Below are positions 32,540 through 44,420 of a stretch of 64,000 bases of DNA, piece after piece (position 1 is the stretch's first letter; the number at the start of each line of letters is the position of its first letter). Source of the stretch: Adiantum capillus-veneris (taxonomy: Eukaryota; Streptophyta; Polypodiopsida; Polypodiales; Pteridaceae); NCBI GenBank assembly GCA_014529385.2, contig CM043953.1:71399372-71463371 (forward strand). The letters are read 5' to 3'. The notes beneath the pieces were generated by a model, which had not been told where the DNA came from, ran no database searches, and was given only the letters and a program-made list of their open reading frames with translations. Made by a program: the position numbers and the translations under genes.

Positions 32540-35500
32540 CTATAGCAACTTTAAGTATGATTCATATCTGATGTTGCCCAAGGTGACTGTAGGGCCAAAA
32601 ATCTTGCTTGTCGTAAGTGAAAAATCCAGTGTAGAAGGCTTCCTCAAAGGCTTGCATGTGATAGGTTGGCAGGAACATAAGCCGTTGATAAAACAAACAT
32701 GACACCTCCGAAGATGGATGCTTTGACAAATCATACGTCATTTTGGTACTAATGTCGCTCGTTGATAGTAATGTGGAGTCCGTTGCTTTAGATGGCACAA
32801 ACACTTCGAGGCAGGCCATGAGGGTCTTGCATATTTTCTTGATCATTACACACGTCAAGTCAAGATAGCCAGTGAACATCTTTATGGTGCCCTTTATGGT
32901 TTTCACCATATAAGGAACACTTATTCTCTCTCCTTCCTTGGGTGATGGCATCGATGGGTAGTTGAGCCAGCTGGGATGCTTCTTCAGGAGTCTGGAGTGG
33001 TTTGCCTACGTGCGTACACGAGGTACTGGAGAATACAGAGTGTCATTCCTTATGCTTTTTGGGTCTTCTACCAAGTACTTCAAAAATATGGGGTACTTGA
33101 GGAGCCACCCTTTTCTCCACTTCGGTTGGGAGTCCACAATCCTCTTGGTAGCTTCTGGGTACTTGACATCCCCTTCATATACTGGCTATGTTCCTTCTGC
33201 TTTAACTCTCTTCTTTATGATAAGAATTTCATACTTCAAGAAAGGGTAGGGGAGTGATGGTTGCATCCACTCTTCCCTAAGCACATTTGTGGCCAGCCCT
33301 TGGACTCCAACCAAGTGGATCATCTACTTTTTGCATTCCAAGGCCACCTTATGGTCTTCTGTTGTGTCTTGTTCAATCAAAGTTTGGAGGTGTGCTTCCT
33401 TCTTTGTTGTCAACGGTTGTTGTTCCTCTCCTTGTGTGTGTAAGTGTTGCTCTAGGTGCTGTAGATTTTTGCACCTTCAGGGACATCCAAGGGCTCATGT
33501 TGTGCATTGATGCCCACATCACTAGGCCCTAGCTCCCATCTCCTGTAATCCTTCTTCTTCTACTTCTTACTGGAGCCTCAATAACTTTGCTACACCAGGC
33601 TTTTCTTCCTTGTGGCCTCTTTTGCTTGATCTACTAATAGCTCTCGCAAATTTTCTAGCTGAATTTTGAGCTATTCATTCTCTTTTTGTAGTTCTTGTCG
33701 GGCGGCTATCAATCTCTCTTCTACCTCTAGGGAACCTTCTGCCATATGCATTCTTTGTCTTTGTTCCAACCGTAGTTCCTTTTGTAGTGCAATGATTTGG
33801 GCATCCAAGGCTTGTATAGCCTTGCTATCTGTTGAGGTGTACTTGCTCAAGTAGCCCTTGGGGTTGCTCCCAGTCTCTGTATTGTCAAATCCTCGAGCTC
33901 TAACTCGGATGTTAGCTCTACTACCTCATCTTTAGCTGCTTCCAGCTCATCCTCCATCTTTTCCTTCTCTTCATGTAAACTCTTTACGAGACCTTTGCCA
34001 TATGCATTGTAAGTGTTTCTTCTTTGCTCTCAGCATCCCTTAGTGTTTTAGTGAGATACTCAAGCTCTCGTTCTGCCACCTCAACTCTTTGACTCGTCAT
34101 TTGAAGAGTTTAAGTGATGTTTCCATACTCTTCTTGCATATATCCCTCCCTGGTGCGTAGCATGTTGTTCTCCTCTACAAGTGTAAGAGATCGCATTCTG
34201 ATTCTGTCTATTATTCAATGAGCATCTATTGCATATTCTTCATTAGCTACTACCATGTTTCTTGAGACTGGCCTGGGGAGTGGACCTGAAAATGGAACCT
34301 AGTGTCCCGTGCTTAGCAATACACCCACACTGGAGGAGCTCTCCAAGGGTTGGCTAAAGGTCTCTATTGTGGTATTGGTGGAACCTGTACCAATCCTGGT
34401 ACTCCAGGTTGTGGTGAGACTGCATTTTTGTTGGTCTTCTCTGTGTATCCTGTTCTCTAAGATTTTCTTCATCCTTCTCTTTGTCCTTTGTAGCCCACGG
34501 TGGGATAGAGGTGCCATATACAGCCTCAGATCCATCCTCAGGTGAATATCTAGCTTTGAGGAGGTCTTCATAGGTGCATCTCTTGGCCTTTTCTTTCTCT
34601 TATGGCGTCAATTCAGCCTTGGTTTTCTTCTTTGGTAAGTCCCTCTATTGAGATGACGAGGGTTTAGGGCTTGGAGGTAAAGAAGTAGGCCTCGGGGAAG
34701 GTTCAAGTGGTGGAGTACTCCCTCCTTGCTCACTTTCTGACATGTGGTTCTGGCATCTCTTTCAAATTCCTTTTGATATCTTGAACTTCTTTGACTGTGA
34801 AGGGATCTAAATTCTATTGTTTGATCACTCTTTTGGATTCTTCATAGGCTAGAATGTAGTGATTAAATTGATCTCCTAGTGGTCTTACGGAGTTGCCCCC
34901 GATCTTTGTAGGATCTGTCACCCAATACTCCTCAAAGTCCCCTTTTAGAGCTTATTTGGCCTTGAATTTCTCGATCAATCTCTCAATTTGAGCTGCCCTT
35001 TGATTGGTTGTTTCTTTTGGCTTCTACTCCTTTGCCATCACCACTTTTCCTTTCTTCTTTGGTGGTTCTTTGAATTTTTCCTCTTGTACAGGCTCTAGCT
35101 TTCTCCTGAGCCGTGTCACGGTAGCTGGTGCCACTGGTGGTTCATCCTCTACATCCTCTTTTAGTTACAATCACTCATTTTGTGTAGGTGGGTCTGGCCA
35201 TTGTCCTCTTGCTCCGATAGCCTCATATGAAATCCTTGTCAAAATCTCTCCACCCCTGATGTATTTTGGCTTTTCCATGCCCATTCCGACCACTTGCTCA
35301 TGCAAATAATGGGCATAGTTCACCTCTTCGGGCACCCTGATTCTCAATGCCCATGTGATCATGGTTGCTACTGCATGTGGTGGTGTTGTGTAATTTTGTG
35401 GCCGTTTGCTGCAAACATGAAAGTATTGAAAGTAAAGCTTGTAGATTTTTGCGGCCGTTGGATCCTCTACGTCTCAAATGTGGGATTGGTCTTTTTGTGA

Positions 35501-35997
35501 GACCTTCACATAATCTCTCCTTTCTCTGATAGATTTTCCCTTATTGTGGAGTTCTAGAGCCTCTGTAATGTTTTGTGTGGTAATTACCACCTCAGTCTTC
35601 TGGCCATCCAAAGCAGTAATCACTGCTTTGTCGTCTTTCTGAATGGACTTGCTAGCTCATAGACTCTCTGTGTGTTCACACTTGCTAGTCGTGTTGTGAA
35701 GAAATTATATAAATCTTCTCTCTCCAACTGGTTAAGAGTCTCTCCTTTGCTTGCATATTCCATGATTTCTCGTGGATTCATTGGGACATCCATGTTATTT
35801 CCTTGTGGGTCTCTAAATGTACCTTGGTACACTGCCTGTCCTTCTCTTTCCAATGTAGATTCATCCACCCAAGCCTTGGCTGGCTTTAGTGTCTCTTCAA
35901 GTGTTGTGTAGGGTTTGGTGGCTACAGTGATATCCTTTAAGGACAACCTCTTTATCTTTGCTGGTGATTTGCTAGCTTCCATTGCTCCTGCGGGCAC
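32540..35997 (-). pseudogene. ORF2 of element B, decayed
   Basis: Homologue of 12149-15594. N-terminus MPAGAMEASKSPAKIKRLSLKD with VYQGTFRDPQGNNMDVPMNPRE aligning segment by segment to A; the middle block NYAHYLHEQVVGMGMEKPKYI...RISYEAIGARGQWPDPP matches A; the C-terminal domain ERISVPYMVKTIKGTIKMF ... AFEEAFYTGFF is conserved. Many stops and shifts, especially 33000-35100, where only charged coiled-coil remnants remain. Confidence 0.75.
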
Positions 35998-36151
35998 TCC
36001 AAGTGCAAAAGTTAGCGTTGTTCACAAAATATGGAATTTTCTCAATTTCTAGCTATCCAAATGACTTCAAACTTGAAACACAAGGTAATTAGAGCCTAAG
36101 GGTGCTATGCATATGGTCAAAAGTGCATTTTGGATGCAGAATCATGTTGTG

Positions 36152-37872
36152 AGACATCATATGTGTATGATGTCTAAGTGCTCAAAATGAATTGATTTTT
36201 CATATGTGCATAGCTCGTAGCATGTACATCATGTATATATGCCTGTATTTCAATTTGGATGTCATTTGGGCAAGCTATGACCATTAGAACTCCTTTCAGG
36301 CTTTGAAGTTGAATTTTGGCTTACTTTTGAGAAAATGAGATTCAAATGGGGTGAAACTTGGTAGATACACTCATAATCATGTGATGAAGGCTTGGAAGGG
36401 GTCAAGTTAGCTCCCAGATTCATTTTCAAGCTAGTGAGACATCATACCTGTATGATGTCTACTTTGTCCAAAAGTGCTCAAACTTGTACTAGAGCTGGGC
36501 TTTTGCATGGCATAGGGTCCTGTGGTATCATATTTTGAATTGGATTTATTCTCATGTGTTTGAAGCCAAAATTCATGTGTAGATCTTCAAAGTTCTAAAA
36601 CCTAGGTTTAGATGGGTATAAAGAATCAAAACTTGATGGAACCTGAGCTGTGGGCTAACAATAATGGGATAATGGTATTAAAAGTGAGAAACCCCCCCAG
36701 ATTGGTCATTTTGGCATCTGGAGACATCATACACATATGATGTCCCGGTTGAGATTTTTGGCCTTGACTTGATCTATAGCATCCCCTGGTGATGGGTAAC
36801 CCTCTGATTATCTCAAATTTGGATTTGGAGACAAATCATGTGGTTGGGGCTATAGATTGTGTCCTAGGCCGTAATTTTTCTTTTTTGGGCTCCACGTGGT
36901 CACAACCTTGCTCAAACTTGTCCAAATTGAATGCATGGTCTTTATACTATGTGTGAACATGCTCATGATGAAAAATGTGGAGTTTGTCTTCTGTATGAGA
37001 GAATAGATATCATACATGTATGATGTCTGTTGATGCAAATTGCTTGAAAGTAATTGGGTAAGATTTGTATAGCATGTGCATGGTGCCCATAGCCTCATAT
37101 TTGAAAGTGAGCTTGAAAATGCATGTCAGAAGCCATAAAAAGGGTTTGTGTGTCTAAATTTTTGCCTTTTGGGTAATTCAAGGTCAAATGATATCCAAAT
37201 GTGATGAAAATTTGATGGGGAGCTCATAATGATGTGGTAAAAGTGTTAGAGTTGCCAAAATCACAGTAGCATGTCAATTCAAGGGTCTAGACATCATATG
37301 CGTAGGATGTCTAGGTTGGAAGTTTTAGCTCAACTTGGTGCAGAGGTAGCTCATGATGTGTGTATTGCTTTGATGTTTGCAAATATGAATGTGGACTAGT
37401 GCTCATGTGCCCAAGGCCATAGAAGGTGTTTAGGACACTTTGATCTGGAAATGATGAGGATGGTGATCAAACATGCCCAAAGGTGCCCAAACTTGGTGTA
37501 GAGGATATATGTACCATGCTATACAAATCTGGATGCCCAAAAGGTTGACATAACTCCTCTGTGAAACAGGTATAGACATCTTATGTGTATGATGCCTAAT
37601 CTTGGAAAATGGTTATTTGAGCATAGGGGTATGATGTATATGCTATGTGTTTTCCTTGTGTGAAATTTCCCTTGGTTTGGAGCACTTTTGGTAGGTCTAA
37701 GGCCAAATTGTGGGATTAGTCCTAGATTTGTGTTTTTTGGGCATTGGACACCCTAACTAGCTCCAAATCTTAGGAAATTTTGTGTATTGCATAATGTGGT
37801 TGTGGAATCAAATGAGTATACATAGTTCCTATGCAAAAACTGGCTGTGAGACATCATACGCGTATGATGTCT
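36152..37872. repeat. ~285-bp tandem array with palindromes, element B (7 units)
   Basis: Palindromes at 36152, 36437, 36722, 37005, 37289, 37574 and 37849 (each ~24 bp), spacings 285, 285, 283, 284, 285, 275. Consensus arm AGACATCATACG; the last copy (37849-37872) is perfect, others differ mainly in the central four bases. The array occupies the same place as in A, just upstream of ORF2. Confidence 0.92.
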
Positions 37873-39600
37873 GTTTTGATAAAAATCAACCTATGATGCT
37901 TTGAAGTGCTTTGTGCTTGTGCCCACGCCCTAATTGTTTGCTAGTTTTATCTTAAAAAGTCAGTTGTTTAGCTTAGAAACTCCCTGTTTGGCATTTCAGT
38001 CTCTGAAAGGGATTCCTTCACTTGGAGATGACTTCTTGTAGTGATTTCTCTTGAGATCAATCTCCCAGGATTGGGGATGCAGTAGGGCATCTTTCCATGT
38101 CTTCAGTGTAGCGTTTGGACTTACGGATACCCTTTTTGGAGATTGGACACTCAAATAGCGTCTTTTTGTGAGGAGGTGGTTGGTCGACAACTTTTCTTGC
38201 TATCTGACCATATGTATTGGTTGTTGATGATGTGTCAATGATGCCCGTGAAGTTGGTGGCAAACGGATGTACCATTTGGCCGTGAGAGGCAAATGATGCT
38301 TTGCGTGTCCAAAACCTAGCTTGATGTTTTGAGCAACTCTTGGTAGTTTGACTCTGGAGGCAATTACATAGACTTGTAGGCACCCTCGAGGAGCACCTGC
38401 TCCTGAAACTTGGTAGCATTCTAGAAACTTTCTTCCGGGTCGTATTCTCAAGGCTCCAATAAGTTAGGGTTTTTTTTTACCGGCCTAAACCAACATATGC
38501 TCATCTATCCTAGCGTTAACCCCCTATCAACTCTTGTAGCTATCGGGTTAGTAATTGTTGCGTTATGGTCCCATTTTGGTCTCTTCCCCGCAATGCCACA
38601 TTGCTGTTTTTGTAGATTTTTTGCGATGAAGTAAGCATACAACAAGGAGGGCACATGGTGAGAAGCCTACCTCTTATGTCTGGCACTGACCGGTGTCCTA
38701 TGTGTGTCGTACAAAGCCGTCAAAGTACATGCGCTCTAGGTCTCTCTAGCTCTCTTTCTAAAAGTGAATAATAGAACTGAGATAGTAAGTGGGGCCCAAA
38801 ATATCTTATATTGAAATTTGACATGTGGTTGTATCTCATTGTGAAATACACTTTAGGCTCACTTTTTTTTCCATTTGGACTCCGTTTGACCCATTTCTGG
38901 ATAATTTGCCCTTTCGTCCAAAAACTAGCCGGATTGGGCTTCTGTAACGTTTTTCCATAATTGCACCTAGGCTTCACCATATGATGTCCTTTGCTTATTG
39001 ATCATTCCTATATTTTTGTTTTGTTGCTTTGATCTCACCTGCTTTTTCTATTTTTCTCCAAATAATTAGCAAAAATAAAAGAAATATAGCTAAAATAACT
39101 CAAAAAATACCAATAAATCAAAATAAAAAACAACACAATAAATTACTATGTACAACCATTCATAATATTTTTGGCTAGATTGCTTTAATTTTCTTACTTT
39201 TATGGATAAAAACTGCTATTTTTACATATATACACACCTAGGGGCTCATTACTGGCATTTGTTCTCATGTCTCTATAGAATTACATTAGATAAGGGCATA
39301 TATATTTGGGTTCACCAAATTTTTGCAATCAAACTCAATCAAATTTTTGCCCTTTTAGTACTTTTCTTAGTGTGTCGGGTTTGCAATGAGAATGCCTTCC
39401 CCCCTCCTAGTCGGAGTCCTCCCGGATGATGGTGTATCGCCCTAGGGTATGTGTTGTGCATAGGGTACCAAGCGGTGCTAATGTTGACCATGTAATGCGG
39501 CCCTATATGCATACTTGGTCAATGCATGGGAAAAGTTAATGTTGTGCAAGTGGAGGGTATAAGCTATGTGCTTATTGGCATTTGATGTTGAGGTTTTTGG
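37873..39600 (-). other. ORF2 leader of B, upstream part
   Basis: Non-coding. Conserved with A around the TATA-like motif at 39225-39234 and the purine-rich minus-strand tract at 39396-39415, followed by the block GCATACTTGGTCAATGCATG. Elsewhere diverged. Confidence 0.5.
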
Positions 39601-39905
39601 TTAAGTCACTACCAATAAGATAGCGATGAAATAAAAGTCATTCTAAGCATTCGGCTTGCTGTTTGATTGACATGGTTTCTTTGGTACTTCTGGTTTGTGT
39701 TTCTAGTGTTGGTTGACAGTCTTATTTGAATCCATGATCCACATATGGTGTTTGTATTGGCCTTTGTTTAATGACCCAAATTTGCGTGTGGTCTTTTTGA
39801 GCTTGCCATAATGGCTTGGGTACCCAAATCTGCTTCATATTGGGTATTTGGTGGTAGGACTGTGGTTTGGGATGGGATTTGAGGGGTTTGTACTAAAGGG
39901 ATTTC
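39601..39905 (-). pseudogene. Tail segment of B polyprotein beside the copia insertion
   Basis: Minus-strand remnant with W-x-P-K-like peptides (QIWVPKPLWQAQKD). It continues beyond the copia insertion at 43278. Bases 39901-39905 (ATTTC) are the left target duplication. Confidence 0.5.
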
Positions 39906-40128
39906 TGAAGTGTGCATGCGAGAGCGCGCGCGCGCGCGCGTGTGTGTGCAGCAATTGAGAAGAGAGAAGAGGAGAGAAGACACAGGTTTGGGTGGACTCC
40001 AAACACAATAGTGTTAGGGTTATGAGTACTTATTGTTTTATGTAGAATGAATTGTCAGTGTTAGTTCCCAGTTAGTCTCCAACCGTCCAACACTTAGGCA
40101 TGGCACATTTGGCTTTACCACCCCAACA
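39906..40128 (-). repeat. 3' LTR of copia G
   Basis: 223 bp, ends TGAAGTG and CCCCAACA. A minus-strand polypurine tract AAGTGGGAGGT abuts it at 40129-40139. It contains a (CG)n(TG)n run at 39924-39948 that the other LTR lacks. Confidence 0.88.
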
Positions 40129-40317
40129 ACCTCCCACTTAAAGGACAATGTGCCTTTAAGCTGGGGTGACAATGTATATATACATACAATACAGGTAGAC
40201 AATGACCATGATCATCTACCCAATGCCCATGAGTGCCCAACAATATGCAAACCGCTTTGAAGGTAAGCCCTTTGTTAGAAGATCAACATGATTCTCAGTG
40301 GTGTGAATCTTGGCAAG

Positions 40318-43066
40318 CTACAATCGCTTGTCCTCAAGCACCTCATGAATGAACTGATACTTCACATCCACATGCTTTGTCTTTGCATGAAACACTAGAA
40401 TCTTTGCCAATTTTATAGCACTTTGGCTATCAAAATGTAGCACATGCATCTCAACATTGATTCCTAAGTCTCCCACTAGCCCGCCAAGCCATATAGCTTC
40501 CTTGCAAGCTTCTGAAGCTGCAACATATTCAGCCTCTGTAGTAAACAAGGTAACACAATCTTGCAAACAAGATCGCCATGTAACTGCACCTCCAGTGAAT
40601 TCAAAAACATAGCTTGAAGTAAATCTTCTCTTGTCCAAGTCTCCTGCATAATCTACATCCGTGTAACCCATTACACATGCTTCCTTTCTTCCAAAGCAAA
40701 TGCACATGGCTTTTGTACCATTCAAATATCGCATAACCCCTTTCACTACCTCCCAATGTTTCTTGCATGGATTTGACATATATCTGCTAACAACCCCACT
40801 GTAAAAGAAATTTCAAGATGTGTAGCAATCATATCATAGATCAAGCTCCCAACTGTAGATGAATAAGGCACTTGTGCCATTTCAACCTTTTCCTCTTCAA
40901 ACTAAGGGCAATCATTTATAGAAAGTTTCACATATGGAGGCAATGGAGTGCTCAATGCCTTCCCCCTTTCCATACTGAAACACTTGAGAACTTTTGCAAT
41001 GTACTCAGACTGTGACAAAACGACCAATTTCTTGCATCTGTGTCGCCTGATGTGCATGCCAAGGATATATCATTTCAAAGTTTGCATTTAACTTTAACTT
41101 CAAGGCTGAAATTTCATCCCTACATTTCTTGGCAATCAACATATCATCCACATAAAGGACCAAAATCAGCAAACTACCATCTTTAGCTCGCTTAGTGTAG
41201 AGGCAGTGGTCCATATTGCTACATTTGTAGCCTTGAGAGAGCATGAACAAGTAGAATTTAAGATACCACTCCCTTGATGACTATTTTAGACCATAAAGAG
41301 CCTTTTCAATTGATACACCAAGTCTTCATTGCCCTTCTCAACAAAACCTTTTGGCTGCTGCATATAAACTTCTTCTTGAAGATAATTATGCAAGATTGCC
41401 AGCTTGAAATCCATCTGGTCAAGTTCCATGTCTTTTGTAGCAACCAACACAAGTACACACCGCAGAGTAGTCATCTTGACAACCGAAGAAAAGATCTCAT
41501 CAAAGTCAATACCCTACTGCTACATAACTTTTTTAGCAACAAATTGTGCCTTGTACTTGGCTTTATTATCATGAGGTGTAATTTTTTGCTTATATACCCA
41601 TTTGCATGGTAATGCCTTCTAACCTTTAGGCAACCGAACCAACTTCCAAGTTTGATTCTTATGCAACAAGTCTATTTTTTATTGCATGGCTTTCTCCCAC
41701 TTTGCCTTGTCATCCATTGACATGGCTTCCTTACAGTAGGAAGGCTCTCTGTAATCTGTCAACATAATGTAGTCCAATGAGGGAGTAAATTTATCAGGAG
41801 GCCTTGAAACTCTTGTAGAGCTTCTAATAATTGCTTGAGCCGATTGTCCCTCAACAACATCTTGTACTAGAGGAGGATTCCGTCCTTGTTGTCTGACATT
41901 AGGCACTTCAACCCTATTATGGACAACTCCATCTTCTTTGGAAGATAACTCTCCTTACCTCCACTGTATGCATAGGCTTCTTATGCATCTTCTCTTCATT
42001 GAAGTATACGTCATTGCTGTAAACAATCTTTTTAACTTCAGGATCCCATAACCAAAATCCCATCTTGCTAGGATTGCCATAGCCAAGTAATATGCATTTC
42101 TTCAACTTAGGATCCAACTTGCTTCAAAACTCCTTTGGAACATGGAAATATGCTTCACAGCCAAAGACTCTAAGATGCTTGTAAGAAGGTGTCTTCCTAG
42201 ACCAAATCTCTTTAGATGCCTTCTCATCTAAAGCCTTGTTAGGAGATCTATTAATAAGATGGACAGTAGTTGCTAATGCTTCCACCCAAAATCCATTAGG
42301 CAACTTTGCATTAGACAACATGCTACGTAACTTCTCTTTTATGGTACAGTTCATCCTCTCAGCAACACCATTTTATGGAGGGTTATATGGAGTAGTCAAC
42401 TCTCTTTTGATTCCTTTGGTATCACAAAAATTTTTAAAGGCTTTAGTGACATACTCACCACCATTGACTGACCTTAATAACTTGACTTTCTTGCTAGACT
42501 AATTCTCCACTAGTGCCACAAAATTTTGAAATTTTGAAAGAACTTTATCCTTCTTCCTGAGAGGATATACCCAGAATTTCCATGAGAAGTCATCTATGAA
42601 TGTAACAAAGTATAATGAACCTCCCATGGATACATTAGGCATAGGTCCACACACACCACTATGCACTAAGTCTAATGGCTCACTTTTTTGAGTGCTTTCC
42701 CTTTTGTGTAGTGACTGTGTGTTTTACCATAAAGACAATGCTCACAAGAAGCTAAAAAGTATAAGAAATTGAAGCAGGGAACATAACCAAAACAAGACAA
42801 GAATTTCATTTCCTTTTGAGACATATGTCCTAATTGGTGATGACACAAAGAAACACTTGGCTACTCGCTTACACAAAATTACATGTTTTTTAACATTGGA
42901 TACATGTAGCATGTACAAAGTCCCAGACTTTGAACAATGTGCTACCACTAAAGAACCTTTGTAATCTTTCACGTATCACCAAATGTGCAATAATATCTTG
43001 CGTCATCCAATTTTCCTATACTAATCAATATTTTGGTAAGCTTTGGCACATGTCTCACATTCTTGT
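40318..43066 (-). pseudogene. Copia G pol (IN-RT-RNase H), broken
   Basis: From the start: pre-integrase KNVRHVPKLTKILISIGKL near 43000, integrase MNCTIKEKLRSMLSNAKLPN and INRSPNKALDEKASKEIW, RT with catalytic YVDD (LVLYVDDMLIAKK), RNase H with D (YTDVDYAGD), E (TEAEYVAASEA), D (FDSQSAI) and KTKHVDVKYQF. Split over at least seven frames by stops and shifts. Confidence 0.9.
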
Positions 43067-43272
43067 AAGTACAAGTGCGAGAGCATGTGCGTGTGTGTGT
43101 AGCAATGGAGAAGAGAGAAGAAGAGAGGAGACACAGGTTTGGGCGGACTCCAAACACAATAGTGTTAGGGTTATGAGTCCTTATTGTTTTATGTATAATA
43201 AATGTTAGTTTTTGGTTAGTCTTTGGCCGCCCAACACTTAGGCATGGCACATTGGGCTTTACCACCCCAACA
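43067..43272 (-). repeat. 5' LTR of copia G, truncated inside
   Basis: Matches 39906-40128 except its inner edge, which joins pol at about 43066 with no primer site between. Outer end CCCCAACA next to ATTTC. Confidence 0.85.
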
Positions 43273-43277
43273 ATTTC

Positions 43278-44331
43278 TTTGTTGTGTCACTTTGGAATCC
43301 AAATTTGTGTTGGATGACCTTGTGCAGCAATCAGCTTCTTCAGTACCCATACCTGATTGTACTTTTGGCTAGTTGTTGAGGTTTACCATGTACCCTTGTG
43401 CAGCAATCAACTTCTTCAATACCCATACCTGATTGTACTTTTGGGCTGGTTTTCAAGGTTTACCATGTACCCTTGTTTTGGTAGTTGGAAGCTTGGTCTG
43501 TAGAAATTGTGCAACATCTGCCTTCTTAACCCAAAATTATTTAGGTGCTTTTTGTGATTGTAGTAGTGTCCGTTGCCTAGTGGGTTTGCCAAATAAACTC
43601 CTTAGACAATTCATGGTGCTTGGTTCTGCATTAGTATCCTCCTGTGTTTTGTTCTTCAAAATCCATTGCTGAGTTGGTGTAGAGAAGGGTTTTTTGCCCT
43701 TAACTTTTAAGTGGGTTACCACCGGTTTGTGGTTTGGTTCTGCTGCAAATGGAACCCCTTGATTTTCTTGCACATGTTGAATGTTGACTGTATCAGAGCT
43801 CAAATCAATTTGTACATTGTACTTTTGCGACCATGACTGACCAAGCAATAATGGATGCCGTGTTGACTTATCTTCTACCACCTAAAATTGATACGGATAG
43901 AGGTATTGATTAATATGCACATGTATCACCGTCCATCCCAATGCCTTGATTGAGTGCTCTGCTTAACTTTGAATGTCCTATTGTGTTGCTTGAAGTTGTC
44001 CCTCAAGTGTCAATCGCTTGTATAGGCTGTGGGAAATAAGATTTCCTTGAGAACTTGAGTCTAGAATTGCCCTGGCCTCCACTTGATTACCTCCAAGCTT
44101 GACTTTTATGGTCGGATCCATCGGATGCTTCTCTTCAAAATCTATCACTTTGATCACATAGATTTGTAGTGGTGGTCCGTGCTATTGCTGTTGTTGTGGA
44201 AGCTTTTGTTTTGCCATGCACTCCCTAGATTCTTCTTGAGCTTCATTGATGACCCACTGCTTTTCTTGAGATCGCTTCTTTTTCACATGGATTTGTTGAA
44301 GCATGCTCTAGGTTAGTGCTAGATGATACTT
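43278..44331 (-). pseudogene. PR2 of B and tail, decayed
   Basis: Second retropepsin-like domain, as in A: MLQQIHVKKK at about 44300, active-site region ARAILDSSSQGNLISHSLY (Asp kept, Gly of D-S-G changed to Ser), then HPLLLGQSWSQKYNVQID. The tail contains a 76-78-bp direct duplication at 43319-43472 encoding a VWVLKK-type peptide. PR2 is therefore a fixed part of the family. Confidence 0.72.
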
Positions 44332-44420
44332 TTTAAGGCCATAGCCAATAAACCAATTAGGCATTTCTTCACCATCCAATGTAGCAAGCTTGATGACTCT
44401 ACTTGGTGATATATTGGTGA

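Larger units (their letters stand above)
39906..43272 (-). mobile_element. Ty1/copia element G inserted in B
   Basis: Flanked by the 5-bp direct repeat ATTTC at 39901-39905 and 43273-43277. The 3' LTR is 39906-40128 and the 5' LTR fragment 43067-43272, with plus-strand right ends CCCCAACA. Gag, protease and PBS are missing: the right LTR runs directly into pre-integrase coding sequence. The host frame resumes on both sides, which confirms insertion. Confidence 0.92.
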
